DNA from: Pseudomonadota bacterium
GTDB taxonomy: Bacteria; Pseudomonadota; Gammaproteobacteria; Steroidobacterales; Steroidobacteraceae
Length of the DNA stretch: 64,000 bases
Direction of reading: 5' to 3'
NCBI GenBank assembly: GCA_016720075.1
Contig: JADJXW010000010.1
Span: 53,741 to 117,740 of the forward strand
Part shown: positions 55,437 through 64,000 of the stretch, one piece after another
Position numbering within the stretch: position 1 is the stretch's first letter
How the letters are laid out: each line of letters begins with the position of its first letter
The notes under the pieces: generated by a model
Database searches by the model: none
What the model saw: the letters and a program-made list of their open reading frames with translations, nothing else
What the model was told of the DNA's origin: nothing
Translations under genes and position numbers: made by a program

Positions 55437-55982
55437 ATGAAAACCAACGTCCTTGCGCTGGCGATTGCCGGAACACTGTCACTGGCCGCCTGCTCGCCAC
55501 CTTCACCGGATCCGCAATCCACTGCAGCGCCCACGCCTGCCGCAAGTCCGGGCCTGCGACATCCCACCAGCCTCAACGCCATCATGGTTGGTGCGGTGGA
55601 CCATGCCTCCGACCCGCTGTTCGAGGTGGGCAATGCCGCGATGGGCAGCGGCAAGCTGCCCGCTTCGGACGACGACTGGCTGAACGTCCAATACCACGCC
55701 TACCAGATGGTGGCCCTCGGCACGGCGATGCAGGTGCCGGGTACCGGACCCAAGGATGTGGAGTGGACTTCCGCGCCAACGTGGAAGACCTGGTCGGAAC
55801 AGATCTCGGGCATCGGCATGGAGATGCTGCAGCTGGTCGAGAAGAAGGACACCGCCGGCTTCGTAGGTGCCGGCGACCGTCTGGTGGCGGCCTGCGAGGG
55901 ATGCCACAAGGAGTTCAAGCCGGAGATCCCGACGATGAACATCCTGCACCGGCCGACGGCGGCGACGGCGCCGAAGCCCTGA
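55437..55982 (+). CDS. c-type cytochrome lipoprotein
   Basis: 181 residues. Lipoprotein signal MKTNVLALAIAGTLSLAAC with lipobox LAAC. A single heme motif CEGCH near the C-terminus (VAACEGCHKEFKPEIP) and a helical body (WLNVQYHAYQMVALGTAMQV, WSEQISGIGMEMLQLVEKKD) match class II (c'-like) cytochromes. It would be anchored in the periplasmic face of a membrane. Placed alone between the DHA2 carrier and mutS; redox partner unknown. Confidence 0.85.
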   Translation: MKTNVLALAIAGTLSLAACSPPSPDPQSTAAPTPAASPGLRHPTSLNAIMVGAVDHASDPLFEVGNAAMGSGKLPASDDDWLNVQYHAYQMVALGTAMQVPGTGPKDVEWTSAPTWKTWSEQISGIGMEMLQLVEKKDTAGFVGAGDRLVAACEGCHKEFKPEIPTMNILHRPTAATAPKP

Positions 55983-56052
55983 GGCTTTGCGCTGGCGGGG
56001 CCGGCCGGTGCCGGCTCCGCTAAGATGGGCGCTTTTCGCGGGATCAGCGCCC

Positions 56053-58632
56053 TTGTCAGACGCCCTCCAGAACCACACGCCGATGATGCAGCAGTACCTG
56101 CGCATCAAGGCCCAGCACCCGAACGTGCTGCTGTTCTACCGCATGGGCGATTTCTACGAGATGTTCTTCGACGACGCGCGCCGCGCGGCCTCGCTGATCG
56201 ACATTGCGCTGACCACGCGCGGGCAGTCGGCCGGCGAGCCGATCACGATGGCCGGCGTGCCGGCGGTGAGCGTCGAGAACTACCTGGCGCGGCTCGTGCG
56301 GCGCGGGGAATCGGTGGCGATCTGCGAGCAGATCGGCGATCCGGCCAAGTCGAAGGGTCCGGTGGAGCGCCAGGTGGTGCGCGTGGTGACGCCGGGCACG
56401 CTGGTGGAAGACTCGCTGCTCGATCGATCGCGCGAGAGCCTGCTGGCCTCGCTGGTGTTCGACGGCACGCGCTTTGGCCTGGCGTGGCTGGACCTCGCCA
56501 GCGGCCGGTTCTGCGTCAGCGAACTGGGGGATGCCACGGATGTGGCCGCCGAACTCGAGCGCCTGCGACCCGCCGAACTGCTGCTGCCAGAAGACCAGCG
56601 CGGCATCGCGCCCGGCGGCGAGCGCGGCGCGCCGCCCAGGCTGCGTCCGCCCTGGCATTTTGAAGTCGAAGCCGCGCGGCGGCTGCTCACCGCGCAGTTC
56701 GGCACGCGAGACCTCGCCGGCTTCGGCGCGGCCGATCTCACGGTGGGACTGCGCGCCGCCGGCGCCCTGCTGCAATACGCCCAGGACACGCAGAAGGCGG
56801 CGCTGCCGCATATCCGCGCACTCACCGTGCAGGCGCGCGATGAAGGGCTGCAGCTGGATGCCGCCACGCGGCGCAACCTGGAACTGGACCGCGGGCTCAC
56901 CGGCAACGACGACGCCACGCTGTTCGCGCTGCTGAACCGCGCCGCCACGGCGATGGGTTCGCGCGAGCTGCGGCGCTGGCTGAACCGCCCGCTGCGCGAT
57001 CGCGCGGTGCTGCGCCAGCGCCATGCCGCAGTGGGAATGCTGGGCGAGTCGCGCGCTTTCGCGGGGGTTGCCGACGCGCTGGCGCCCATTGGCGATGTGG
57101 AGCGCATCCTGGCGCGAGTGGCGCTGCGCTCGGCGCGGCCGCGGGATCTGGCGCAGCTGCGCGCCTCGCTGGCCGCCCTGCCCGGCCTGCGAGCGATGCT
57201 GTCGACGTTCGACGCGCCGCTGCTGCAGGCCCTGCATCAGCGCATCGGCGCGCATGCCGAGGAACACGCGCTGCTGGCGCGCGCCATTGCCGCGGAGCCC
57301 TCGGCGATCCTGCGCGATGGCGATGTGATCGCCACGGGCTACGACGCCGCGCTGGACCAGCTGCGCCGCATCGCCACCAACACCGACGAGTTCCTTTTGG
57401 AGCTCGAGAAGAAGGAACGCGAGCGCAGCGGCATCGCGCAGCTGAAACTGGGCTACAACCGCGTGCAGGGTTTCTTCATCGAGATTCCGCGCGCGCATGC
57501 CGAGCGCGTGCCGGCCGATTACCTGCGCCGCCAGACCGTGAAATCCGCCGAGCGCTTCATCACGCCGGAACTGAAGGGCTTCGAGGACGAGGTGCTGGGC
57601 GCGCGTGACAAGGCGCTGGCGCGCGAGAAGGAGCTGTTCGAGGCCGTGGTGGGCGCGCTGATCGCCGTGCTGCCCGCGCTGCAGGAAACCGCCACCGCCA
57701 TCGCGCAGCTCGACGCGCTGGGCACGCTGGCCGAGCGGGCCGACACGCTGCAGTGGGTGCAGCCGGAACTCACCGATGCGCCCGTCTATCGCGTAGAAGG
57801 CGGCCGGCATCCGGTGGTGGAGCATTTCATCGGCACGCAGTTCGTGCCCAACGATATCGTCTTCGACGATGCGCGGCGCATGCTGATCGTCACCGGTCCC
57901 AACATGGGCGGCAAATCCACGTACATGCGGCAGGCGGCGCTGATCGCGGTGCTGGCGCACATGGGCAGTTACGTACCCGCGAAGAGCGCGCTGATCGGGC
58001 CCATCGACCGCGTGTTCACGCGCATCGGCGCGGCCGATGACCTGGCCGGCGGCCGCTCCACGTTCATGGTGGAGATGACCGAGACCGCGAACATCCTGAA
58101 CAACGCCACGCGCGAAAGCCTGGTGCTGATGGATGAGATCGGCCGCGGCACCAGCACCTACGATGGCCTGTCGCTGGCCTGGGCGGTGGCACGGCACCTC
58201 GCGACGGCGACCGGCGCGTTCACGCTGTTCGCCACGCACTATTTCGAGCTCACGACGCTCGCCACCGAACTGCCTGGCGTCGTGAACCTGCACCTGGATG
58301 CCACCGAACATGGCGACGAGCTGGTGTTCCTGCACGCGGTGCGCGAGGGACCGGCCAACCGCAGCTACGGCCTCGCGGTGGCGAAGCTCGCCGGCGTGCC
58401 GCGCGAGGTGATCGGCGCGGCGCGGGGGTATCTGGCAGACCTGGAAGCGCAGCGCGACGCAAGGCCAGCCGGACACGCGCAGGGCGAATTGTTTGCATCG
58501 ACAACAGCGTCCGCGCCGCCACCGCCAATACCCTCCGCGGTCGAACTGCAACTGGCAGCGCTGGACCCCGATACACTGACGCCGCGCGAAGCCTTGCAGA
58601 AGCTCTACGAACTGCGCAAGGCTCTGGACTGA
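56053..58632 (+). CDS. mutS: DNA mismatch repair protein MutS
   Basis: About 859 residues, intact, from TTG 56053 (an in-frame GTG at 55987 would extend it). The mismatch-recognition motif is MGDFYEMFFDDA, followed by connector, lever and clamp domains. The ATPase has Walker A TGPNMGGKSTYMRQAALIAV, Walker B LVLMDEIGRGTSTYDGL and ATHYFELTTLA. The C-terminus shows the usual dimerisation helices. It recognises mismatches and recruits MutL. The stop overlaps the dctA start (TGATG). Confidence 0.97.
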   Translation: MSDALQNHTPMMQQYLRIKAQHPNVLLFYRMGDFYEMFFDDARRAASLIDIALTTRGQSAGEPITMAGVPAVSVENYLARLVRRGESVAICEQIGDPAKSKGPVERQVVRVVTPGTLVEDSLLDRSRESLLASLVFDGTRFGLAWLDLASGRFCVSELGDATDVAAELERLRPAELLLPEDQRGIAPGGERGAPPRLRPPWHFEVEAARRLLTAQFGTRDLAGFGAADLTVGLRAAGALLQYAQDTQKAALPHIRALTVQARDEGLQLDAATRRNLELDRGLTGNDDATLFALLNRAATAMGSRELRRWLNRPLRDRAVLRQRHAAVGMLGESRAFAGVADALAPIGDVERILARVALRSARPRDLAQLRASLAALPGLRAMLSTFDAPLLQALHQRIGAHAEEHALLARAIAAEPSAILRDGDVIATGYDAALDQLRRIATNTDEFLLELEKKERERSGIAQLKLGYNRVQGFFIEIPRAHAERVPADYLRRQTVKSAERFITPELKGFEDEVLGARDKALAREKELFEAVVGALIAVLPALQETATAIAQLDALGTLAERADTLQWVQPELTDAPVYRVEGGRHPVVEHFIGTQFVPNDIVFDDARRMLIVTGPNMGGKSTYMRQAALIAVLAHMGSYVPAKSALIGPIDRVFTRIGAADDLAGGRSTFMVEMTETANILNNATRESLVLMDEIGRGTSTYDGLSLAWAVARHLATATGAFTLFATHYFELTTLATELPGVVNLHLDATEHGDELVFLHAVREGPANRSYGLAVAKLAGVPREVIGAARGYLADLEAQRDARPAGHAQGELFASTTASAPPPPIPSAVELQLAALDPDTLTPREALQKLYELRKALD

Positions 58633-59870
58633 TGCGTTACCTGAAGCTTCTCTACGTGCAGGTGCTGATCGCCATCGTGATCGGCGCGCTGCTCGGCCAC
58701 TACGCGCCCGACCTGGGCGTGGCCCTCAAGCCGCTGGGCGATGGCTTCATCCGGCTGATCCGCATGCTGATCGCGCCCATCATCTTCTGCACGGTGGTGA
58801 TGGGCATCGCCGGCATGGACAACCTGCGGCACGTGGGGCGCGTGGGCCTGTATGCCATCGGCTATTTCGAGATCGTCACCACGCTGGCGCTGGTCGTGGG
58901 GCTGGTGGTGGTGAATGTGCTGGCGCCGGGCGCCGGCATGCATGTGGATCCGGCCACACTCGACACGTCGAAGGTGGCCGCGTACGTGGGCCAGGCCGAG
59001 AAACAGGGCGTGGTGGATTTCCTGCTGAACATCATCCCGGTGTCGATGTTCGATGCGTTCGCGAAGGGCGAAATCCTGCAGGTGCTGCTGATCGCGCTGC
59101 TCTGCGGCTTCGCGCTGCAGGCCTGCGGCGCGCGCGTGGCCACGCTGCGCGCCGGCATCGACGGCTTCTCGGCGATTCTGTTCCGCGTGGTGGGCTACGT
59201 CACGCGCCTGGCGCCGATCGGCGCGCTGGGCGCAATGGCCTTCACCATCGGCTCGCAGGGCATCGGCGCGCTGGCGCAGCTGGCCATGCTGATGCTGTGC
59301 TTCTACGCCACCTGCGTGCTGTTCGTGTTCGGCGTGCTGGGGCTGATCGCGCGCGTGCATGGCTTTTCCATCTTCCGGCTGATCGGCGAACTGCGCGAGG
59401 AGCTGCTGATCGTGCTGGGCACGTCCTCTTCCGAATCGGTGCTGCCGCGGCTGATGGACAAGCTGGAGAAGATGGGCTGCCAGCGTTCGGTGGTGGGCCT
59501 TGTCGTGCCGGCCGGGTATTCGTTCAATCTCGATGGCACCTGCATCTACCTGACCATGGCGGCGGTGTTCCTGGCGCAGGCCACGGACACGCCGATGACG
59601 CTGGGACAGCAGCTGCTGATGCTGGGCGTGCTGCTGCTGACCTCCAAGGGCGCCGCAGGCGTGACGGGCAGCGGCTTCATCGTGCTGGCCGGCACGCTGG
59701 CCGCGGTTGATGGCCCGCCGCTGGCCTCGCTGGCGCTGATCCTCGGCATCGATCGGTTCATGTCCGAAGCGCGCGCGCTGACCAACCTGGTGGGCAATGC
59801 GCTGGCGACGCTGGTGGTGTCGAAGTGGACCGGGGCCTGGCAACCGGCGCCGAAGGCCGACGCTGCCTGA
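58632..59870 (+). CDS. dctA: Dicarboxylate/amino-acid:cation symporter (DctA/GltP family)
   Basis: 412 residues. Membrane pattern of the DAACS family with the serine-rich re-entrant loop LVLGTSSSESVLPRLMDKLE, the NMDGTC-like block SFNLDGTCIYLTMAAVF and GVTGSGFIVLAGTLAAVDG. Imports succinate, fumarate, malate or aspartate with H+ or Na+. Start ATG 58632 overlaps mutS. Succinate import fits an organism feeding C4 acids into the TCA cycle. DctA rather than GltP is a guess from length. Confidence 0.88.
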   Translation: MRYLKLLYVQVLIAIVIGALLGHYAPDLGVALKPLGDGFIRLIRMLIAPIIFCTVVMGIAGMDNLRHVGRVGLYAIGYFEIVTTLALVVGLVVVNVLAPGAGMHVDPATLDTSKVAAYVGQAEKQGVVDFLLNIIPVSMFDAFAKGEILQVLLIALLCGFALQACGARVATLRAGIDGFSAILFRVVGYVTRLAPIGALGAMAFTIGSQGIGALAQLAMLMLCFYATCVLFVFGVLGLIARVHGFSIFRLIGELREELLIVLGTSSSESVLPRLMDKLEKMGCQRSVVGLVVPAGYSFNLDGTCIYLTMAAVFLAQATDTPMTLGQQLLMLGVLLLTSKGAAGVTGSGFIVLAGTLAAVDGPPLASLALILGIDRFMSEARALTNLVGNALATLVVSKWTGAWQPAPKADAA

Positions 59871-59938
59871 AAGACGCCGCTTCCTGCTGGCCGACACGTG
59901 CTGACTTCCGGGCAACTGGGGGTTCAAATCGCGCCAGT

Positions 59939-59971
59939 CTACTATCGTAGAACTATTTTCTACTATAATAG
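59939..59971. promoter_or_regulatory. Twin operator and promoter of the XRE-cupin gene
   Basis: Two imperfect palindromes, CTACTATCGTAG (59939-59950) and CTACTATAATAG (59960-59971), lie with centres 21 bp apart, two helical turns. The second contains a perfect -10 box TATAAT (59964-59969). Transcription would then start about 7 bases downstream, at or next to the ATG at 59977, giving a leaderless or near-leaderless mRNA. Autorepression by the encoded XRE protein is the likely meaning. Confidence 0.7.
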
Positions 59972-59976
59972 ACTGC

Positions 59977-60600
59977 ATGGTCCACGGCCCCTTCAGCACC
60001 CCAAAGCCCCAGCACGCGCTGGATCTCAATGAGCGCATCGGCCGCCAGCTTTACCTGTTGCGCGACGAGCGTGGCATTTCCCCGGATGAACTGGCCGATC
60101 GCAGCGGCGTGAGTCGCGCGATGATCTATCGAATCGAGGCCGGCCAGGCGAGCCCTACGGCAGTCGTGTTGAACAAGCTGGCGATCGGGCTGGGCGTGCT
60201 GCTGCCCACATTGCTGGGTCCCGGCGATTACCGGGAGCCGCGCCTGAACCTCAGGCACCCGGTGGCCTCCCGCAGATCCCAGGCCACCTGGGAGGACCCC
60301 GACTCCGGCTACAGCCGGCGCACACTCACGCCGACCACGGCCGATGCGCCGCTGCAGCTGTCGGAGATCCACTTTCCCGCCGGCGCGCGCGTCACCTTCG
60401 AAAACGCCTTCGGCGAGGCGAAGGTGCACCAGCAGATATGGATGCAGGAGGGGCAGATGGATATCCGCCTCGGAGATGAGATCGCGCACCTGAAGGGCGG
60501 CGACTGCATGGCAATGACGCTGGAGGCGCCCATCACCTTCCACAATCCGGGCACGAAGCAAGCCAGGTATCTGGTGGCCATCACGCGGAGCGGGCGATGA
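59977..60600 (+). CDS. XRE-family regulator with C-terminal cupin domain
   Basis: 207 residues. Residues 20-75 hold an HTH_XRE fold (RQLYLLRDERGISPDELADR, SGVSRAMIYRIEAGQASPT). Residues 125-205 are a cupin beta-barrel (FPAGARVTFENAFGEAKVHQ, WMQEGQMDIRLGDEIAHLKG). This architecture matches SutR/PuuR-type regulators that sense small metabolites. It overlaps a GNAT acetyltransferase gene by 4 bases and probably regulates that operon. The cupin ligand is unknown. Confidence 0.88.
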   Translation: MVHGPFSTPKPQHALDLNERIGRQLYLLRDERGISPDELADRSGVSRAMIYRIEAGQASPTAVVLNKLAIGLGVLLPTLLGPGDYREPRLNLRHPVASRRSQATWEDPDSGYSRRTLTPTTADAPLQLSEIHFPAGARVTFENAFGEAKVHQQIWMQEGQMDIRLGDEIAHLKGGDCMAMTLEAPITFHNPGTKQARYLVAITRSGR

Positions 60601-61127
60601 GTATCCAGGCACTGCAGATCGATGAACTTGCGCACGCCGACGACGAGGCGCTGGCGCAACTGACCGATGTGCTGATCGACTGCGTGGAAGGCGGCGCCTC
60701 GGTGAGCTTCATGTTGCCGCTGGATCGCGCGCATGCGCTGGATTTCTGGCGCCGCGTCGCGCGCGATGCCGACCAGGGCCGGCGCCTGCTGCTGGTGGCC
60801 CGCGACGCGCTGGGCATCTGCGGCACGGTGCAGCTCATCCTCGATCTGCCCGACAACCAGCCGCATCGGGCCGATGTGGCCAAGATGCTGGTGCATCGAC
60901 GCGCGCGGCGACAGGGAGCGGGCGCCACATTGATGCGTGCGGCGGAGGCCGCGGCGCGCGCGAGAGGCCGCAACCTGCTGGTGCTCGATAGCGTCACCGG
61001 CAGCGATGCGGCGCGGCTGTATGAGCGATTGGGATGGGTGCGCGTGGGTGACATTCCCCGCTACGCGCTGTGGCCGCGCGGCGGATTCGTGGGCACGACG
61101 TACTACTACCGCGACCTGTCGGCCTGA
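60597..61127 (+). CDS. GNAT-family N-acetyltransferase
   Basis: 176 residues overlapping the XRE stop (ATGA). The acetyl-CoA binding motif is VAKMLVHRRARRQGAGATLM (R/Q-x2-G-x-G/A), and the C-terminal block is ARLYERLGWVRVGDIPRYAL. This is a typical small-molecule acetyltransferase with cytoplasmic location. Paired with an XRE-cupin regulator it may modify an amine or xenobiotic sensed by that regulator. Its 3' end overlaps the convergent hydrolase gene by 22 bases. Confidence 0.87.
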   Translation: MSIQALQIDELAHADDEALAQLTDVLIDCVEGGASVSFMLPLDRAHALDFWRRVARDADQGRRLLLVARDALGICGTVQLILDLPDNQPHRADVAKMLVHRRARRQGAGATLMRAAEAAARARGRNLLVLDSVTGSDAARLYERLGWVRVGDIPRYALWPRGGFVGTTYYYRDLSA

Positions 61128-61713
61128 TCGAACTTGCCGTTCCCGAGAAAGGCGGCCACCTGCGATGCCACCTCGGTGGACATCCACATGCCAGAGTGGC
61201 TGACCGGCAGCACGCAGCGGTCGGTGGCGCCGGAGAGCTCGGTTTCGGACACCGCGACCGTGCCGTCATTGGGTGAATCGAACCGGCCCAACAGGCGCCC
61301 CAGGCCGCGCGGCTGGTTGCCGGCGATGATTCCCAGCTGCGCGCTGAAGGGCCAGTGATCGGGCACGCCTTGCGTCAGCACGTTGCCGCCGACGGTGCCC
61401 AGCAGGCGCCGGCCCGGCCCCGATCGCGCCAGCACGCGGGCCGACTGGCTGCCACGCACCGGCGTAGCCAGGAACACCACGCGGCAGAAATCACCGGTGA
61501 ACCGGTCCGGCGCCAGGACACCGGTTTCGAACATGCGGTAGATGACGATGCCGCCAGGCCAGCCCGACCAGATGCACGGGGCAGCGCGAGGCCAGCGCCA
61601 GCGCGTGGTCGCGCAGCGGCGCCGGATCCATGGGATTCGGCCAGCGGGGAATGGAAGACGCCAGCGCCGCGCGGGCCAGGTGGCGCCCAGCAGCAGGACT
61701 CGGCGCCGGTCAT
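61106..61713 (-). pseudogene. Alpha/beta hydrolase (lipase/esterase-like), frame-broken
   Basis: The C-terminal part reads YRMFETGVLAPDRFTG, VFLATPVRGSQSARVLARSG, WPFSAQLGIIAGNQPRGLGR and VLPVSHSGMWMSTEVASQVA (the catalytic Asp and His regions). Upstream, LRDHALALASRCPVHLVG in another frame is where a GHSLGG nucleophile elbow should follow, but that stretch appears damaged near 61550. Several changes would be needed to restore one frame, so the start (placed at ATG 61713) is uncertain. It lies immediately downstream of aspS. Either a decayed gene or a badly read stretch. Confidence 0.6.
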
Positions 61714-61752
61714 CACAGCCGTGGACGGACAGCCCAGGCGCGCAGGGCGGGC

Positions 61753-63529
61753 CGCAGCCGCGGTGTGGGTAGGGGGCTGGGGCGTGCGGACACGAATCGA
61801 CAGCTCGCGCAGCTGCTGCTCGCTGACCGGCGTGGGCGCGTCGGTGAGCGGGCAGGCCGCGGTCTGCGTCTTCGGGAAGGCGATGACGTCGCGGATGCTC
61901 TCCGCGCCGGACATCAGCATCACCAGGCGATCCAGGCCGAACGCGATGCCGCCATGCGGCGGCGCGCCGTACTTGAGCGCATCGAGCAGGAAGCCGAACT
62001 TGCGCCGCGCCTCCTCGGCATCGATGCCCAGCAGGCCGAACACCACCGACTGCATGTCGGCGCGATGGATACGCACCGAGCCGCCGCCGATCTCCGAGCC
62101 GTTGAGCACCATAGGCCTTGGCGACCGCCTTGCCGGGATCCGCCGCGAGCGCGGCCGGATCATCGACCTTGGGCGCGGTGAACGGATGGTGCATGGCTGC
62201 CCAGCGCTTGGAATCCGCGTCGTATTGAACATCGGAAGTCCACCCCACGGCGGGCCAGCCCTGCTCCACCAGCTTCAGGTCATGGCCGATCTTCAGGCGC
62301 AGCGCGCCCAGCGCATCGCACACCACCTTGTGGGTGTCGGCGCCGAAGAAGATCAGGTCGTTGTCCTGGGCGCCGGTGCGCTCGAGGATGCCGGCCACCG
62401 CCTCGTCGCTGAGGAACTTCAGGATGGGCGACTGCAGGCCTTCGCGGCCCTTCGCCTTCTCGTTGACCTTGATGTACGCCAGGCCCTTCGCGCCATAGCG
62501 CGCCACATACGCGGTGTAGGCGTCGATCTCGCTGCGGCTGATGCCGCCGCCACCCGGCGCGCGCAGTGCGGCCACGCGGCCGTTCGGGTCCTTCGCGGGA
62601 CCGGCAAACACCTTGAAATCGCAGCCCGCGACAAGGTCGGCCACGTCGATCAGTTCGAGCGGCACGCGCAGGTCGGGCTTGTCCGAACCATAGCGGCTCA
62701 TGGCCTCGGCGTAGGTCATGCGCGGGAACGGGTTGTGCAGCGCCACTTCCACGGTCTTGGCGAACAGCTCGCGGATCAGCCCTTCCATCAGGTTCATGAT
62801 CTCGTCCTGCGACAGGAACGAGGTCTCGATATCGAGCTGCGTGAATTCCGGCTGGCGATCGGCGCGCAGGTCTTCGTCGCGGAAGCACTTGACGATCTGG
62901 TAGTAGCGATCGAAGCCCGAGACCATCAGCAGCTGCTTGAAGATCTGCGGCGACTGCGGCAGCGCGAAGAAACTTCCCGGGTGCGTGCGGCTGGGCACCA
63001 GGTAGTCGCGCGCGCCCTCGGGCGTGGCCTTGGTGAGCATCGGCGTTTCGATATCGATGAAGCCGTGGGCGTCCATGTAGTGGCGCATGGCCATGGTCAC
63101 GCGATGACGCAGGCGCATGCGATCGGCCATTTCCGGGCGCCGCAGGTCTATGTAGCGGTAGCGCAGGCGCACTTCCTCGCTGACCTGTTCGTCGAGCTGG
63201 AAGGGCAGCGGCTCGGAGCGGTTGAGCACGGTCAGGCTGCGCGCGAGCAGCTCCACCTTGCCCGAGGCGAGGTTGGCGTTGGCGGTGCCCTCGGGGCGGG
63301 CGCGAACCAGGCCGCGCACCTGGATGACGAATTCGCCGCGCAGGCGCTCGGCGTCATTGAAGAGCTGGGCGTTGTCCGGATCGAACACGATCTGCAGCAG
63401 GCCCTCGCGGTCGCGCAGGTCGACGAAGATGACGCCGCCATGGTCGCGACGGCGGTGCACCCAGCCGGCCACGGTGACCTCCTGTCCGGTCAGCCCGTCG
63501 TTCACCTGCCCTGCGTAATGACTGCGCAT
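61753..63529 (-). CDS. aspS: Aspartyl-tRNA synthetase (frameshift)
   Basis: About 585-590 residues from ATG 63529 (MRSHYAGQVNDGLTGQEV). The anticodon-binding OB fold has VAGWVHRRRDHGGVIFVDLR. Class II motifs are ETPMLTKATPEGARDYLVPS, RYYQIVKCFRDEDLRADRQP (motif 2) and GLDRLVMLMSGAESIRDVIA (motif 3). Near 62113 one or more bases are lost, shifting from KAVAKAY to VLNGSEIGGGSVRIHRADMQ. The end after ELSIRV is approximate because the natural stop is not clear. Whether it charges tRNA-Asn as well was not judged. Confidence 0.95.
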
Positions 63530-63626
63530 ATGTACCCGATTCTCGTGAAAAACCGCGCTGCGGCGGACTGAAGAGCGCGGCATGGTACGACAGAGCGTAG
63601 CGGGCAGCGAAACAGCAGCTTGTTTG

Positions 63627-63638
63627 ACTTAGCTAAGT
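63627..63638. promoter_or_regulatory. Palindrome upstream of the toxin-antitoxin genes
   Basis: ACTTAGCTAAGT is an exact 12-bp palindrome 22 bases before the antitoxin start, followed by another CTTAG half-site at 63641. Phd/YefM antitoxins autoregulate by binding such palindromes, so this is the probable operator. Confidence 0.6.
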
Positions 63639-63660
63639 TGCTTAGTCCACCATCCGGAGG

Positions 63661-63903
63661 ATGACGAAAAAGGTGGTCAATGTCCACGAAGCCAAGACCC
63701 AGCTGTCGCGCCTGCTGGAGCGGGTGGAAGCCGGGGAGGAAATCATCATCGCCCGGGCCGGCAAGCCGGTGGCGCGGCTGGTCTCCCTGACGCAGGGAAA
63801 ACCCCTGCGCAAGCCAGGAAGGCTGGCGGGGCAGATCCTCATTTCGGATTCATGCTTCGATCCGATGACCGATAAGGAACTGGCCGAATGGGGACTGCTC
63901 TAA
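63661..63903 (+). CDS. Phd/YefM-type antitoxin
   Basis: 80 residues: VVNVHEAKTQLSRLLERVEA and GKPVARLVSLTQGKPLRK form the Phd/YefM DNA-binding domain, and the tail FDPMTDKELAEWGLL is the toxin-neutralising end. GGAGG touches the ATG at 63661 with no spacing, so the GTG at 63673 could be the real start. Directly followed by the PIN toxin gene. Confidence 0.9.
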   Translation: MTKKVVNVHEAKTQLSRLLERVEAGEEIIIARAGKPVARLVSLTQGKPLRKPGRLAGQILISDSCFDPMTDKELAEWGLL

Positions 63904-64000
63904 ATGCGCCTGCTCGCCGATACGCACGCCCTGCTCTGGTGGCTCGCGGGATCGTCTGAACTGTCCGCACCTGCCCAGGCTGCACTGGCAGACCCGGCCA
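63904..64000 (+). CDS. PIN-domain (VapC-like) toxin, partial
   Basis: Begins ATG 63904 immediately after the antitoxin TAA and runs off the right edge. MRLLADTHALLWWLAGSSEL shows the first PIN-domain aspartate (ADTHALLW). VapC toxins are Mg2+-dependent endoribonucleases held inactive by the antitoxin. Only 32 residues are visible. Confidence 0.9.
   Translation, partial: MRLLADTHALLWWLAGSSELSAPAQAALADPA

Noticed and set aside
56056..58551. 831-codon minus-strand open frame opposite mutS
   Set aside because: Fully covered by an intact mutS; composition (His/Arg/Gln rich) is that of a complementary shadow frame.
59939..59971. Start of a short repeat or CRISPR array
   Set aside because: Only two copies, both palindromic and centred on a promoter; better explained as an operator pair. 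No CRISPR-like array was seen anywhere in the window.

Overview
The window is from a GC-rich, Gram-negative proteobacterium, most likely a gammaproteobacterium of an environmental, catabolically versatile lineage. The evidence is the gene order pncC(cinA C-terminal)-recA-recX-alaS-csrA, a canonical LexA box in front of recA, a TonB-dependent receptor, many c-type cytochromes and Tat-exported oxidases. Genus cannot be decided from the sequence.

Layout. (a) 1-5,600, minus strand: a tightly overlapping seven-gene operon (SMP-30 lactonase, MFS carrier, vanillyl-alcohol-oxidase-type flavoprotein, cytochrome c, small Tat-type protein, Rieske O-demethylase-type oxygenase, ferredoxin reductase cut by the window edge). 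A divergent TetR regulator (5,709) and two near-identical 13-bp palindromes lie upstream. (b) 6.4-13.8 kb, minus strand: secreted alpha/beta hydrolase, PhoD phosphatase, DUF1080 lipoprotein joined to a TonB receptor, two tandem DUF6152 proteins and an exported protein of unknown function. (c) 14.0-21.7 kb: a paralogue of that unknown protein, a Tat-exported flavin amine/amino-acid oxidase, a diheme cytochrome c, an exported RidA, an IclR regulator, a thiamine-diphosphate enzyme, an FAH-family protein and a CMD-family protein. Most of these are frameshifted. (d) 21.7-29.6 kb: HpaR and the homoprotocatechuate meta-cleavage operon hpaG1-G2-E-D-F-H-SSADH-hpaI. (e) 29.6-33.5 kb: AhpD-like protein, aldehyde dehydrogenase, beta-hydroxyacid-dehydrogenase-like protein and a truncated uronate-dehydrogenase-like gene. 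(f) 33.47-34.2 kb: a two-gene nucleotidyltransferase module between a tRNA 3'-end-like fragment and a complete tRNA-Ser(GCT). (g) 34.4-47.5 kb: a nine-gene, translationally coupled surface-glycan operon. (h) 47.5-64 kb: housekeeping genes (csrA, alaS, recX, recA, pncC, mutS, aspS) with transporters, regulators and a Phd/VapC toxin-antitoxin pair at the right edge.

How it may work together. The left half reads as a peripheral-to-central aromatic catabolism region. An amino-acid/amine oxidase with RidA, a TPP decarboxylase-like enzyme and aldehyde dehydrogenases could turn aromatic amino acids or amines into arylacetates. The Rieske system could O-demethylate methoxylated aromatics. Homoprotocatechuate would then be cleaved by the hpa enzymes to pyruvate and succinate. 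The 4-hydroxyphenylacetate hydroxylase hpaBC is not in the window. The tRNA-Ser sits at the border between this region and the more conserved right half, so the left part may be a genomic island.

Data quality. Roughly thirty reading-frame breaks are visible, including in recA and aspS, which cannot normally be lost. Several lie in G/C homopolymers, so most are probably consensus errors. They are far denser left of 33.5 kb than right of it. Gene spans given here bridge these breaks.
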